Positions 1-6,434 of a stretch of DNA of 7,841 nt are shown here, piece by piece. The stretch lies in contig JAGZLX010000073.1 in NCBI GenBank assembly GCA_018364485.1, forward strand, positions 1-7,841, written 5' to 3'. The notes under the pieces were generated by a model. The model saw only the letters and a list, made by a program, of their open reading frames with translations, had not been told where the DNA came from and ran no database searches. Made by a program: the position numbers and the translations under genes. How positions within the stretch are numbered: position 1 is the first letter of the stretch; each line of letters starts with the position of its first letter. The DNA comes from Granulicatella adiacens. Its GTDB lineage: Bacteria > Bacillota > Bacilli > Lactobacillales > Aerococcaceae.

Positions 1-876
1 TTTATCGTTACTGTTCACATTATTATCATGTGCAATTAACCCGTCAGTGATTGGCGTAGCAACTGCTTGATCATATTGTTCTTTAGTAATTTTTCCATTT
101 TCTTTCATGGAATAAAGAACTAAGTCACGACGTTCTTTTGCTTGGTCAGCATTTGCATATGGGTCGTATGAAGTAGGAGCTTGTGGCATACCAGCAAGTA
201 GTGCTACTTGAGGTAAACTTAATTCAGATAATTCTTTATTGAAGTAGTAGTGTGATGCAGTTCCAAATCCATATACATTATTTGCCATATACACTTTGTT
301 TAAATAGTACGTAAGAATCTGTTCCTTAGAGTAATTACGTTCTAATTGAAGTGCTAGCATAATCTCTTGAATTTTACGTTTGTAGGTTTGATCTTCTTTC
401 TTCGTTGAGAAGACGGCTAACTTCACTAATTGTTGAGTAATCGTACTACCACCTTGAGTGATTTGACCAGCTTTTGCGTTTCGTAGAAATGATCCTGCGA
501 TACGGATTGGGTCAATCCCCATATGAGAGTAGAAGCGTTTGTCTTCGATAGAAGTGATTGCATCCTTTAGTAATTGTGGGACTTGTTCACTGGTGATAAG
601 ATCTCGTTTTTCACCACCAAGTGAATAAATAAGTTCTCCATCTTTATCAAGGATTTTAGTTTCAGTAGCTCCTTCTAAATCACTTGCTTGAATTGTTGGA
701 GCAGTCGCACCATAGTAAGCGAAGATTGCGACGATAGCAATAATTGCCGCAGCCACAAATGCTAAAACACCAATTAAAATTTTCTTCCAAATTTTTTTCT
801 TAGAAGAAGTAGGTGCTTTTTTCTTCGTATGACGATGCTGTGATGAACGAGTTTGTTCAGTATTGTTTTCAGTCAT
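1..876 (-). CDS. pbp1A: Class A penicillin-binding protein (PBP1A type), N-terminal part, cut by the window edge
   Basis: Bifunctional peptidoglycan synthase: a glycosyltransferase domain polymerises lipid II on the outer membrane face, and a transpeptidase domain (not in the window) would cross-link the strands. Only the first 292 residues are visible; the frame is open to base 1. The N-terminus is a short Lys/His-rich cytoplasmic tail (residues 1-32), then one membrane anchor (about 33-55). The GT51 domain follows with all its motifs: EDKRFYSHMG at 111-120 (catalytic E111), GGSTITQQLVK at 142-152, RKIQE at 167-171 (second acidic residue E171) and YYLNKVYMANNVYGFG at 190-205. The ATG at 876 is preceded by AAAGGAGG (891-884) with a 7-nt spacer. 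This site overlaps the recU stop codon, so the two genes are co-transcribed and probably translationally coupled. Low-complexity Asn/Asp residues near the visible end lie in the linker after the GT domain. The family is certain; the PBP1A name rests on the recU linkage and motif style. Confidence 0.93.
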   Translation of the reverse strand, partial: MTENNTEQTRSSQHRHTKKKAPTSSKKKIWKKILIGVLAFVAAAIIAIVAIFAYYGATAPTIQASDLEGATETKILDKDGELIYSLGGEKRDLITSEQVPQLLKDAITSIEDKRFYSHMGIDPIRIAGSFLRNAKAGQITQGGSTITQQLVKLAVFSTKKEDQTYKRKIQEIMLALQLERNYSKEQILTYYLNKVYMANNVYGFGTASHYYFNKELSELSLPQVALLAGMPQAPTSYDPYANADQAKERRDLVLYSMKENGKITKEQYDQAVATPITDGLIAHDNNVNSNDK

Positions 877-889
877 AGATTGACCTCCT

Positions 890-1474
890 TTATAATAAGC
901 TATCTACTGCGTCTAAGTAATTTAGCGCCATTTGCAGAGATAGTGAAATTGATTGACCGTGTTCTTTAATATAGGCCAATGGGATAGATTGACGTTTTGT
1001 GCTTGAATCCTGAATTAAGTGTTCAATCCATTTGTATTCAAGTAAATAATATTCTTTCAAACTAGAAAAATAAAAAATAACAAAAGCGATACCGCCTTGT
1101 TCACAGCACTCTTTCATATGTTCTAGTTGATGGTCGTGAATATTTTTTAGTGGGAAAGAAGTTTTATTCTTCGTTTCCTTTGCTTCAAAATCGATATATC
1201 TTCCTTTATACACACCGTTATAATCGGTTGTAGACGCCTGACGAAAGTAGGCTTCAGTAATCTGCGCAGCACTACGAGCTGGGTAGTTTACTTTTACGAC
1301 TTGAATCGGAGTTGGTTTCTTATGGATGACCGCACGTTTTTGAAGACGATAGAGTTCATTGGTTTGATTCAATATATTCTCTAAACCCATACCGCGACTA
1401 CTATAATTTGTTTGCATTGTTTGAGACCGAGTAGCCCGTGATAATTGTTTTTGTCCTTTTGGATATTGAATCAT
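890..1474 (-). CDS. recU: Holliday junction resolvase RecU
   Basis: Structure-specific endonuclease that cuts four-way junctions during recombinational repair and chromosome segregation, the Firmicute counterpart of RuvC. The protein has 194 residues, near the usual length of about 200. It shows the family signature RGMGLE at 27-32 and the nuclease core TTDYNGVYKGRYIDFEAKE at 82-100, in which D84, E97 and K99 are the expected metal-binding and catalytic residues. KNKTSFPLKNIHDHQ follows directly and is also typical. The unstructured basic N-terminus (1-26) matches the family. ATG at 1474 has the ribosome binding site AGGAGGGA at 1485-1478. An extended -10 promoter lies just upstream, leaving a leader of only about 15 nt. 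The gene ends 13 bp before the PBP gene. This recU-PBP order is widely conserved in Firmicutes although the two proteins have no obvious shared task. Nothing looks truncated or damaged. Confidence 0.96.
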   Translation of the reverse strand: MIQYPKGQKQLSRATRSQTMQTNYSSRGMGLENILNQTNELYRLQKRAVIHKKPTPIQVVKVNYPARSAAQITEAYFRQASTTDYNGVYKGRYIDFEAKETKNKTSFPLKNIHDHQLEHMKECCEQGGIAFVIFYFSSLKEYYLLEYKWIEHLIQDSSTKRQSIPLAYIKEHGQSISLSLQMALNYLDAVDSLL

Positions 1475-1495
1475 TTTATCCCTCCTATGGCGTCT

Positions 1496-1524
1496 ATTAT
1501 AACATTTTGGGCGAAAAATGAGAA
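1496..1524 (-). promoter_or_regulatory. Promoter of the recU-PBP operon (extended -10, SigA type)
   Basis: On the minus strand a perfect TATAAT (1501-1496) is preceded by TGT, giving the extended -10 form TGnTATAAT. A -35-like TTCTCA (4 of 6 consensus bases) lies at 1524-1519 with a 17-bp spacer. Transcription would start near 1489, leaving a leader of about 15 nt that just contains the recU ribosome binding site. This is read from the sequence by consensus match; no start site is proven. Confidence 0.75.
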
Positions 1525-1602
1525 AAACTATTGTTTTTGTTACTTTTTCTTAATCTCTATTCAAAATTCTTGTTAAATTACTGTCGTTTAAGTCAATTAT
1601 GT

Positions 1603-1631
1603 TTTACAAAAGAGAAAGAGTATTGTAAAAT
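1603..1631 (+). promoter_or_regulatory. Promoter of tig (SigA type)
   Basis: TTTACA at 1603-1608 (5 of 6 bases) and TAAAAT at 1626-1631 (5 of 6) are separated by exactly 17 bp. Transcription would begin near 1638, giving a leader of about 53 nt before the tig ATG. It stands about 80 bp from the recU -35 and points the other way, so the two promoters do not overlap. A second, weaker -35-like TTGTTA at 1570-1575 has no good -10 partner. Confidence 0.75.
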
Positions 1632-1646
1632 AAATGAGTATGTAAA

Positions 1647-1684
1647 TCCATTCATCTTTAAGGTGAATAATGAATTTATGGAGG
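1647..1684 (+). promoter_or_regulatory. tig leader: ribosome binding site inside two competing hairpins
   Basis: The strong Shine-Dalgarno GGAGG (1680-1684) sits 6 nt before the tig ATG. Upstream, 1650-1656 can pair with 1662-1668 (7 bp including one G-U, loop TTTAA). Alternatively TCCAT (1647-1651) can pair with ATGGA (1678-1682), and TCAT (1652-1655) with ATGA (1670-1673), with an unpaired bulge of 4 nt on the downstream side. The second fold covers the first bases of the ribosome binding site. The two folds share 1650-1655 and exclude each other. The pairings are visible, but any regulatory effect is inference, and short AT-rich stems also arise by chance. Confidence 0.3.
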
Positions 1685-1690
1685 AATAAT

Positions 1691-2971
1691 ATGACAGCAA
1701 AATTCGAAAAAGTTGAAACAAATAAAGTTGTTTTAACATTTGAAATCTCACAAGAAGATGTTAAAAAAGGTTTGGACCAAGCGTTTAACCGCGTTAAAAA
1801 GAACGTGAACGTACCTGGTTTCCGTAAAGGTAAAGTAAGCCGTCAAGTATTTGAAAAAATGTACGGTGAAGAAGCTTTATACCAAGATGCATTAAACATT
1901 CTTTTACCAGATGCATACGATAACGCAGTTGAAGAAACTGGAATCTTCCCAGTAACTCAACCAAAAATCGATATCGAATCAATCGAAAAAGGTAAACCAT
2001 GGGTAATCAAAGCAGAAGTAATTGTAAAACCTGAAGTTAAATTAGGGGAATACAAAGGATTAACTGTTGAAAAACAAGATCGTACAGTAACTGATCAAGA
2101 TGTTGAAGATCGCCTATTACAAGAACAAGCTCGTGCAGCTGAATTAGTTGTTAAAGAAGATGCAGCTGAATTAGGTGACACAGTAGTGATTGACTTCGAA
2201 GGTTTCTTAGGTGATGAAGCTTTTGAAGGCGGAAAAGGTGAAAACCACTCATTAGAATTAGGTTCAGGTTCATTCATCCCAGGTTTCGAAGACCAATTAG
2301 TTGGCGCTAAAGAAGGCGATGAAGTTGAAGTGAAAGTGACTTTCCCTGAAGAATACCATGCTGAAAACTTAAAAGGTCAAGATGCAGTATTCAAAGTTAA
2401 CGTTCACGAAGTAAAAACAAAAGAATTACCTGAATTAACAGATGAATTTGCTAAAGATGTTGATGATTCAGTTGAAACATTAGCAGAATTAAAAGAAAAA
2501 ATTCGTACTGAATTAGAAAAAGAAAAAAATGCTGCAGCTGACGAAGCAGTAGCAGATGAAGCTTTACGTAAAGCAGTAGAAAACGCTGAAATCGTTGACT
2601 TACCACACGAAATGGTTCATGACGAAGTTCACCGTCAAATGGAACACTACTTAAACGATATGCGTCGTAACGGAATCTCTCCTGAAATGTACTACCAAAT
2701 CACTGGTACAACAGAAGCTGATTTACACAAAATGATGGAAAAAGACGCTGATGTTCGTACTAAGACAAACTTAGTATTAGAACAAATCGTTAAGGAAGAA
2801 GGCATCGAAGCAACTGATGAAGATGTAGCTAACGAAGTGAAAGAATTAGCTGCTCAATACGGTATGGAAGAAGATGCAGTTCGGGCAGCTGTTTCAGTAG
2901 ATATGTTGAAAAACGATATCTCAATGAAGAAAGCATTAGCTGTAATTACAGATTCTGCTAAAGAAGCTTAG
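1691..2971 (+). CDS. tig: Trigger factor, ribosome-bound chaperone and peptidyl-prolyl isomerase
   Basis: Binds the ribosome exit tunnel and shields nascent chains while they fold; also catalyses proline cis/trans isomerisation. The product has 426 residues, the normal length. The N-terminal ribosome-binding domain carries the signature GFRKGK at 43-48, the contact to the ribosomal exit-site protein. An FKBP-type isomerase domain spans about 162-242, with GDTVVIDFEG at its start and IPGFEDQLVGAKEGDE in its middle. A helical, acidic, lysine-rich C-terminal chaperone domain follows (about 260-426). An in-frame ATG exists 7 codons earlier (1670), but the one at 1691 is chosen because GGAGG at 1680-1684 serves it and the protein then begins MTAKFEKVE, like known trigger factors. 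The gene has its own promoter and a strong terminator, so it is probably monocistronic. Codon use is strongly biased (GAA, AAA, TTA and GTA/GTT dominate), as expected of a highly expressed protein. Confidence 0.98.
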   Translation: MTAKFEKVETNKVVLTFEISQEDVKKGLDQAFNRVKKNVNVPGFRKGKVSRQVFEKMYGEEALYQDALNILLPDAYDNAVEETGIFPVTQPKIDIESIEKGKPWVIKAEVIVKPEVKLGEYKGLTVEKQDRTVTDQDVEDRLLQEQARAAELVVKEDAAELGDTVVIDFEGFLGDEAFEGGKGENHSLELGSGSFIPGFEDQLVGAKEGDEVEVKVTFPEEYHAENLKGQDAVFKVNVHEVKTKELPELTDEFAKDVDDSVETLAELKEKIRTELEKEKNAAADEAVADEALRKAVENAEIVDLPHEMVHDEVHRQMEHYLNDMRRNGISPEMYYQITGTTEADLHKMMEKDADVRTKTNLVLEQIVKEEGIEATDEDVANEVKELAAQYGMEEDAVRAAVSVDMLKNDISMKKALAVITDSAKEA

Positions 2972-2990
2972 TTTTATAAAATTTAATAAG

Positions 2991-3024
2991 AAAGCGCCGG
3001 TTTCGCTAGAGACCGGCGCTTTTT
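2991..3024 (+). terminator. Rho-independent terminator of tig
   Basis: Bases 2991-3004 pair with 3009-3022 in a 14-bp stem with one G-U pair and a GC-rich core (GCGCCGG/CCGGCGC). The loop is GCTA, and a run of five T follows at 3020-3024. It lies 19 bp after the tig stop codon. A strong structure, it should separate tig from clpX transcription. Confidence 0.93.
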
Positions 3025-3090
3025 GAAACAACATTTCTTGTTGAAAATAGAGACTTATGGTACTCTTAAAATGAAAAATCAGGAAAAGAA

Positions 3091-3106
3091 TGGAGGTTTC
3101 AGATTG
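3091..3106 (+). promoter_or_regulatory. Ribosome binding site that fixes the TTG start of clpX
   Basis: TGGAGG at 3091-3096 is followed after 7 nt by TTG at 3104-3106. No comparable site stands before the in-frame ATG codons at 3023 or 3071. The first of these lies in the tig terminator's T-run, so it cannot be the start. Confidence 0.8.
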
Positions 3107-4342
3107 TATAAAGATGAAACAAAACAAGTAAGATGTTCATTTTGTGGAAAATCCCAAGAACAAGTAAAGAAAATTATCGCTGGTCCTGATGTATTTATTT
3201 GTAATGAATGTGTTGATTTATGTAAAGAAATTATTGATGAAGAATTTTCTTCAATGACGATGGATGAAATGATCGAGGTCTTAAAGCCTCAAGAAATCCT
3301 AAAAGTTTTAAATGATTACGTTGTTGGCCAAGAACATGCAAAGAAATCATTAGCAGTAGCGGTTTATAATCACTATAAACGTATTAATCACTTATTTAGT
3401 GAAGATGACGATGTTGAGTTACAAAAGAGTAATATTTGCTTAATCGGACCAACTGGTTCTGGTAAGACTTATTTAGCTCAATCGTTAGCACGTATTTTAA
3501 ATGTGCCATTCGCGATTGCGGATGCAACTACATTAACTGAAGCGGGTTATGTTGGTGAAGACGTTGAAAATATCCTTCTAAAGCTATTACAGGCGACAGA
3601 CTACGATATCGAACGTGCTGAAAAAGGGATTATTTACATTGATGAGATTGATAAGATTGCCCGTAAGAGCGAGAATGTATCCATCACCCGTGACGTAAGT
3701 GGAGAAGGGGTTCAACAAGCCTTACTGAAGATTTTAGAAGGGACTGTTGCGTCTGTTCCACCTCAAGGAGGACGTAAACATCCACATCAAGAACTCATTC
3801 AAATCGACACAACGAATATTCTATTTATCGTTGGTGGAGCGTTTGATGGTATTGAAACAATCGTAAAAGAACGTCTTGGTGCAAAAGTCATTGGATTTGG
3901 TTCTTCGAATAAAAACTTATCTAGTCATGAAAGTTTGATGCAGTTGATTATTCCAGAAGATTTACAAAAATTCGGACTAATTCCAGAATTTATCGGACGC
4001 CTTCCAATCACTGCGGCGTTAGAACCGTTAAGTAAGGATGATTTAGTCGATATTTTAACGAAACCAAAGAACGCTTTAGTGAAACAGTATCAAAAACTAT
4101 TTGCGATGGATAATGTGGAATTAGAGTTTGAACCAGCAGCGCTCCAAGCAATCGCGGCAAAAGCAATTGAACGTCGTACGGGTGCGCGTGGTTTAAGAAG
4201 TATTATTGAGTCCGTTATGATGGATTTAATGTTTGAAATTCCAAGTCGTGAAGATATTACAAAAGTGGTCGTAACAGAAGCCATTGTGAACGGAACTGGC
4301 GAACCTGATTTGTATGATGAGGAAAATCGATTGATTTCCTAG
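3104..4342 (+). CDS. clpX: ClpX, ATP-dependent unfoldase subunit of the ClpXP protease
   Basis: AAA+ hexamer that recognises tagged or misfolded proteins, unfolds them and threads them into ClpP. From the TTG start the protein has 412 residues, close to the family norm of about 410-420. The zinc-binding domain has four cysteines C11, C14, C33 and C36 (CSFCGKSQEQ begins it). Walker A GPTGSGKT is at 115-122, the pore loop GYVG at 148-151 and Walker B IIYIDEID at 176-183. A substrate-gripping RKH loop is at 224-226 and the ClpP-docking IGF loop at 263-265. The arginine finger in PEFIGR is R299, and the sensor-2 GAR ends at R362. All parts needed for work with ClpP are present. A weak promoter may lie after the tig terminator (TTGAAA 3041-3046, TTAAAA 3066-3071, 19-bp spacer); I see no CtsR heptad or CIRCE element. 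Confidence 0.98.
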   Translation: MYKDETKQVRCSFCGKSQEQVKKIIAGPDVFICNECVDLCKEIIDEEFSSMTMDEMIEVLKPQEILKVLNDYVVGQEHAKKSLAVAVYNHYKRINHLFSEDDDVELQKSNICLIGPTGSGKTYLAQSLARILNVPFAIADATTLTEAGYVGEDVENILLKLLQATDYDIERAEKGIIYIDEIDKIARKSENVSITRDVSGEGVQQALLKILEGTVASVPPQGGRKHPHQELIQIDTTNILFIVGGAFDGIETIVKERLGAKVIGFGSSNKNLSSHESLMQLIIPEDLQKFGLIPEFIGRLPITAALEPLSKDDLVDILTKPKNALVKQYQKLFAMDNVELEFEPAALQAIAAKAIERRTGARGLRSIIESVMMDLMFEIPSREDITKVVVTEAIVNGTGEPDLYDEENRLIS

Positions 4343-4345
4343 GGA

Positions 4346-4373
4346 TTTTCAACAAAATATGATAGGATAGAAT
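4346..4373 (+). promoter_or_regulatory. Possible weak promoter for the transporter-engB pair
   Basis: TTTTCA at 4346-4351 (4 of 6 bases) and TAGAAT at 4368-4373 (5 of 6) stand 16 bp apart. The start site would fall near 4380, inside the hairpin that follows, so transcripts from it would lack the left arm and escape termination. The stretch is AT-rich and several TATNNT matches occur, so this is a low-confidence call. Confidence 0.28.
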
Positions 4374-4411
4374 GTGATATGATGAGTGCATTATATTGCA
4401 TTCTATTTTTT
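4366..4411 (+). terminator. AT-rich terminator-like hairpin between clpX and the transporter gene
   Basis: Bases 4367-4380 pair with 4393-4406 in a 14-bp stem with two G-U pairs, a 12-nt loop (4381-4392) and a run of six T at 4406-4411. The shape is that of an intrinsic terminator 24 bp after the clpX stop, but the stem is AT-rich, so it may be leaky and let clpX transcripts reach engB. Confidence 0.6.
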
Positions 4412-4444
4412 ATATAAGAATTTATGATTGAGGGAGATAACAGC

Positions 4445-5722
4445 ATGAAAGGATTGAAATCCTTAATATCAAAACACTATACAAAAGAAGAATTTGCTTG
4501 GATTATGCAGGACTGGGCCAATTCTGTTTATTCTTTAATGATAACAACAGCCATTTTTCCGTTGTATTTTAAGACGGTATCTTCTAACGCTGGCGTCAGT
4601 GCTGCGGATTCAACTGCCTACCTAGGATATGCGAACTCTATTGCGACTTTTGCGGTTTCCATTATGGCTCCAGTTTTGGGGGCGTTGGCGGATTACAAAG
4701 GATACCGCAATCCGATGTTCACATGGAGTACATTGCTTGGGGTATTTTCAGTGATTGGCATGATGTTTGCCGAAACGGATCAATGGATTTTATTACTTGC
4801 ATTGTATACTTTATCGGCTATTGGATATTCAGCTTCTAACATTTTCTATGATAGTTCGATTATGGATGTAACCACTTATGATCGAATGGATAGAATTTCT
4901 GCAGCTGGATACGGGTATGGATATATCGGAAGTGTATTCCCGTTTGTACTATTTATGATGATTATGCAGTTTAGTGGATTGAATTCAAACGCAATCGTTA
5001 TGGCTGGTTTCTTCATTACAGCCGCATGGTGGTTTATCTTTACGGTTCCGTACTGGTTGCATGTAACTCAAAAATCATTTATTGAAAAACCAGAGAAACC
5101 TATTAAAGAAAGTTTTATGCGTTTATGGGGAACGATTAAACGTATTGGAGAACATAAACAAGTATTCTTATTCTTGCTTGCTTACTTCTTCTACATCGAC
5201 GGAGTAGGTACGATTATTAAAATGGCGACAGCAATCGGTTCTGACATGGGACTTGATAGCAATAGCTTGATTGTTATCTTATTAATTGTTCAAATCGTGG
5301 CGTTTCCATTTAGTTTACTTTATGGATACTTATCAAAACGCTTTGGTAACAAGAAAACATTATTCCTTGGAATTGGTACGTATATTTTAATTTGTGTGAT
5401 GGCGTTATGGTTAAATTCATACACAGATTTCCTTATCTTAGCAATTCTTATTGGTACAGCTCAAGGTGGGGTACAATCACTCAGTCGTTCATTATTTGGC
5501 CAATTAATCCCGGCCAATAGAGCGAATGAATTCTTTGGATTCTATAATATTTTTGGTAAATTCTCATCAATCTTAGGAACAACACTATTAGGGATTACAG
5601 CTCAAATGACAGGTAATTCATTAGATGGTGTATTCTCATTAATTATCTTGTTCGTCATTGGTTCAGTATTGCTATTCTTCGTGAAGTTGCCAACGCAGAA
5701 AGGATTAGAAAATGAAGGTTAA
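4445..5722 (+). CDS. Major facilitator transporter of the UMF1 / Atg22-like family
   Basis: Inner-membrane transporter of 425 residues with about 12 hydrophobic segments. The signature QDWANSVYS at 22-30 and the first-half loop motif LADYKGYR at 81-88 mark the UMF1 group (named for unknown function; yeast relative Atg22 exports amino acids from the vacuole). Later typical blocks are GGVQSLSRS and NEFFGFYNIFGKFSSILG in the C-terminal half. A polar cytoplasmic loop near the middle (residues about 212-238, rich in Lys and Glu) separates the two six-helix halves. The substrate cannot be read from the sequence. ATG at 4445 is chosen over an in-frame ATG at 4424 because AGGGAG (4431-4436) lies 8 nt before it. 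The gene ends 11 bp inside engB, so the two are translated from one mRNA. The family call is firm; the physiological role is open. Confidence 0.9.
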   Translation: MKGLKSLISKHYTKEEFAWIMQDWANSVYSLMITTAIFPLYFKTVSSNAGVSAADSTAYLGYANSIATFAVSIMAPVLGALADYKGYRNPMFTWSTLLGVFSVIGMMFAETDQWILLLALYTLSAIGYSASNIFYDSSIMDVTTYDRMDRISAAGYGYGYIGSVFPFVLFMMIMQFSGLNSNAIVMAGFFITAAWWFIFTVPYWLHVTQKSFIEKPEKPIKESFMRLWGTIKRIGEHKQVFLFLLAYFFYIDGVGTIIKMATAIGSDMGLDSNSLIVILLIVQIVAFPFSLLYGYLSKRFGNKKTLFLGIGTYILICVMALWLNSYTDFLILAILIGTAQGGVQSLSRSLFGQLIPANRANEFFGFYNIFGKFSSILGTTLLGITAQMTGNSLDGVFSLIILFVIGSVLLFFVKLPTQKGLENEG

Positions 5723-6299
5723 TAAAGCCGAATTTACAATTAGTGCTGTAGGGCCAGCGCAATATCCTTCTGGAAACCTTCCAGAAATTGCGTTATCAGG
5801 TCGTTCAAACGTTGGTAAATCTTCTTTTATTAATAAGTTGATTCAACGTAAAAGCTTAGCACGTACTTCAAGTAAACCGGGTAAAACACAAACATTGAAC
5901 TTCTATCATATTAATGAACAGTTCTATTTCGTGGATGTACCAGGATATGGATACGCTAAAGTGTCTAAGAAAGAACGTGAAAAATGGGGGAAGATGATTG
6001 AGGAGTATATTACGACTCGAGAACCTCTTCGTTTAGTACTTATCTTAGTTGACTTTAGACATGAACCAAGTCAAGAAGATGTTCAAATGCGTGAATTTTT
6101 AGAGTATTACAATATTCCATATCGAATTGTAATGACGAAATGTGATAAGATTCCTCGTGGAAAATGGAATAAACATGTCAGCGTAATTCGAAAAGCATTT
6201 GGAAAACCACCAGAAGACTTATTCTTAACATTCTCATCTGAAACAGGTGAAGGAGTAGAGAAAGCTTGGGCGTGGATTGAAGAATTTATTGCCGATTAA
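5712..6299 (+). CDS. engB: Ribosome biogenesis GTPase EngB (YsxC/YihA)
   Basis: Essential small GTPase that acts in late assembly of the 50S ribosomal subunit. The 195-residue protein is a single TRAFAC-class G domain of normal length. All motifs are intact: G1 GRSNVGKS at 30-37, G2 region SSKPGKTQT at 53-61 (T59), G3 DVPGYGYA at 75-82, G4 TKCD at 142-145 and G5 SSETGEG at 175-181. The ATG at 5712 lies inside the last codons of the transporter gene; AAAGGA at 5699-5704 serves as ribosome binding site with a 7-nt spacer, entirely within the upstream reading frame. Its expression therefore depends on transcription through the transporter gene. Proximity to clpX is conserved across many Firmicutes, with lon genes between them in Bacillus; here the transporter takes that place. 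The stop codon is followed at once by a terminator palindrome. Confidence 0.98.
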   Translation: MKVNKAEFTISAVGPAQYPSGNLPEIALSGRSNVGKSSFINKLIQRKSLARTSSKPGKTQTLNFYHINEQFYFVDVPGYGYAKVSKKEREKWGKMIEEYITTREPLRLVLILVDFRHEPSQEDVQMREFLEYYNIPYRIVMTKCDKIPRGKWNKHVSVIRKAFGKPPEDLFLTFSSETGEGVEKAWAWIEEFIAD

Positions 6300-6339
6300 A
6301 AAACAAGTGATACCGTATACGGTATCACTTGTTTTGTTT
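6300..6339 (+). terminator. Terminator formed by a perfect 36-nt palindrome after engB
   Basis: Bases 6300-6317 and 6318-6335 are exact reverse complements with no interruption; the centre is CCGTATACGG. As RNA it gives a stem of about 16 bp with a minimal loop, A-rich on the left and ending in TTTTGTTT on the right (6332-6339). It starts one base after the engB stop codon, the classic terminator position. Since it is symmetrical it could also stop transcription from the other strand, or bind a dimeric protein, but nothing shows that. Confidence 0.82.
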
Positions 6340-6360
6340 GAGCAGAAAAAAAGCTTGCTC
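6340..6360 (+). repeat. Small inverted repeat between the engB terminator and the dnaG promoter
   Basis: GAGCA at 6340-6344 and TGCTC at 6356-6360 flank an A-rich loop containing seven A. The stem is only 5 bp and no T-run follows on the plus strand. It may be chance or a remnant of a second terminator arm; no function is claimed. Confidence 0.3.
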
Positions 6361-6362
6361 CA

Positions 6363-6391
6363 TTGCATTAAATCGCGAATTGTGATATATT
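6363..6391 (+). promoter_or_regulatory. Promoter of dnaG (extended -10, SigA type)
   Basis: TTGCAT at 6363-6368 (4 of 6 bases) and TATATT at 6386-6391 (5 of 6) are spaced by 17 bp, and TGA immediately before the -10 gives the extended TGn form. Transcription would start near 6398, about 37 nt before the dnaG ATG. In many Firmicutes this promoter would also serve rpoD, which would lie beyond the window. Confidence 0.7.
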
Positions 6392-6434
6392 ATATGCTGT
6401 ATCATTAGGCGTAGTGTATGGAGGGAGTTTTTTT

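Noticed and set aside
1670..1690. Earlier ATG start for tig adding seven residues
   Set aside because: The ribosome binding site GGAGG lies inside that extension and serves the ATG at 1691; the added residues are unlike trigger factor N-termini.
1794..2277. Minus-strand open frames of 60-68 codons within tig
   Set aside because: They lie opposite a highly biased coding gene, have no ribosome binding site, and their products are low-complexity shadows of the tig codon pattern.
2936..3127. Minus-strand frame of 63 codons spanning the tig terminator and clpX start
   Set aside because: It crosses a strong terminator hairpin, overlaps two real genes and has no recognisable product or start signal.
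4090..4284. Minus-strand frame of 64 codons within clpX
   Set aside because: A shadow of the conserved sensor-2 region of ClpX; no ribosome binding site.
4424..4444. Earlier ATG start for the transporter adding seven residues
   Set aside because: The extension contains the ribosome binding site AGGGAG, and the upstream ATG has only the terminator T-run and AT-rich sequence before it.
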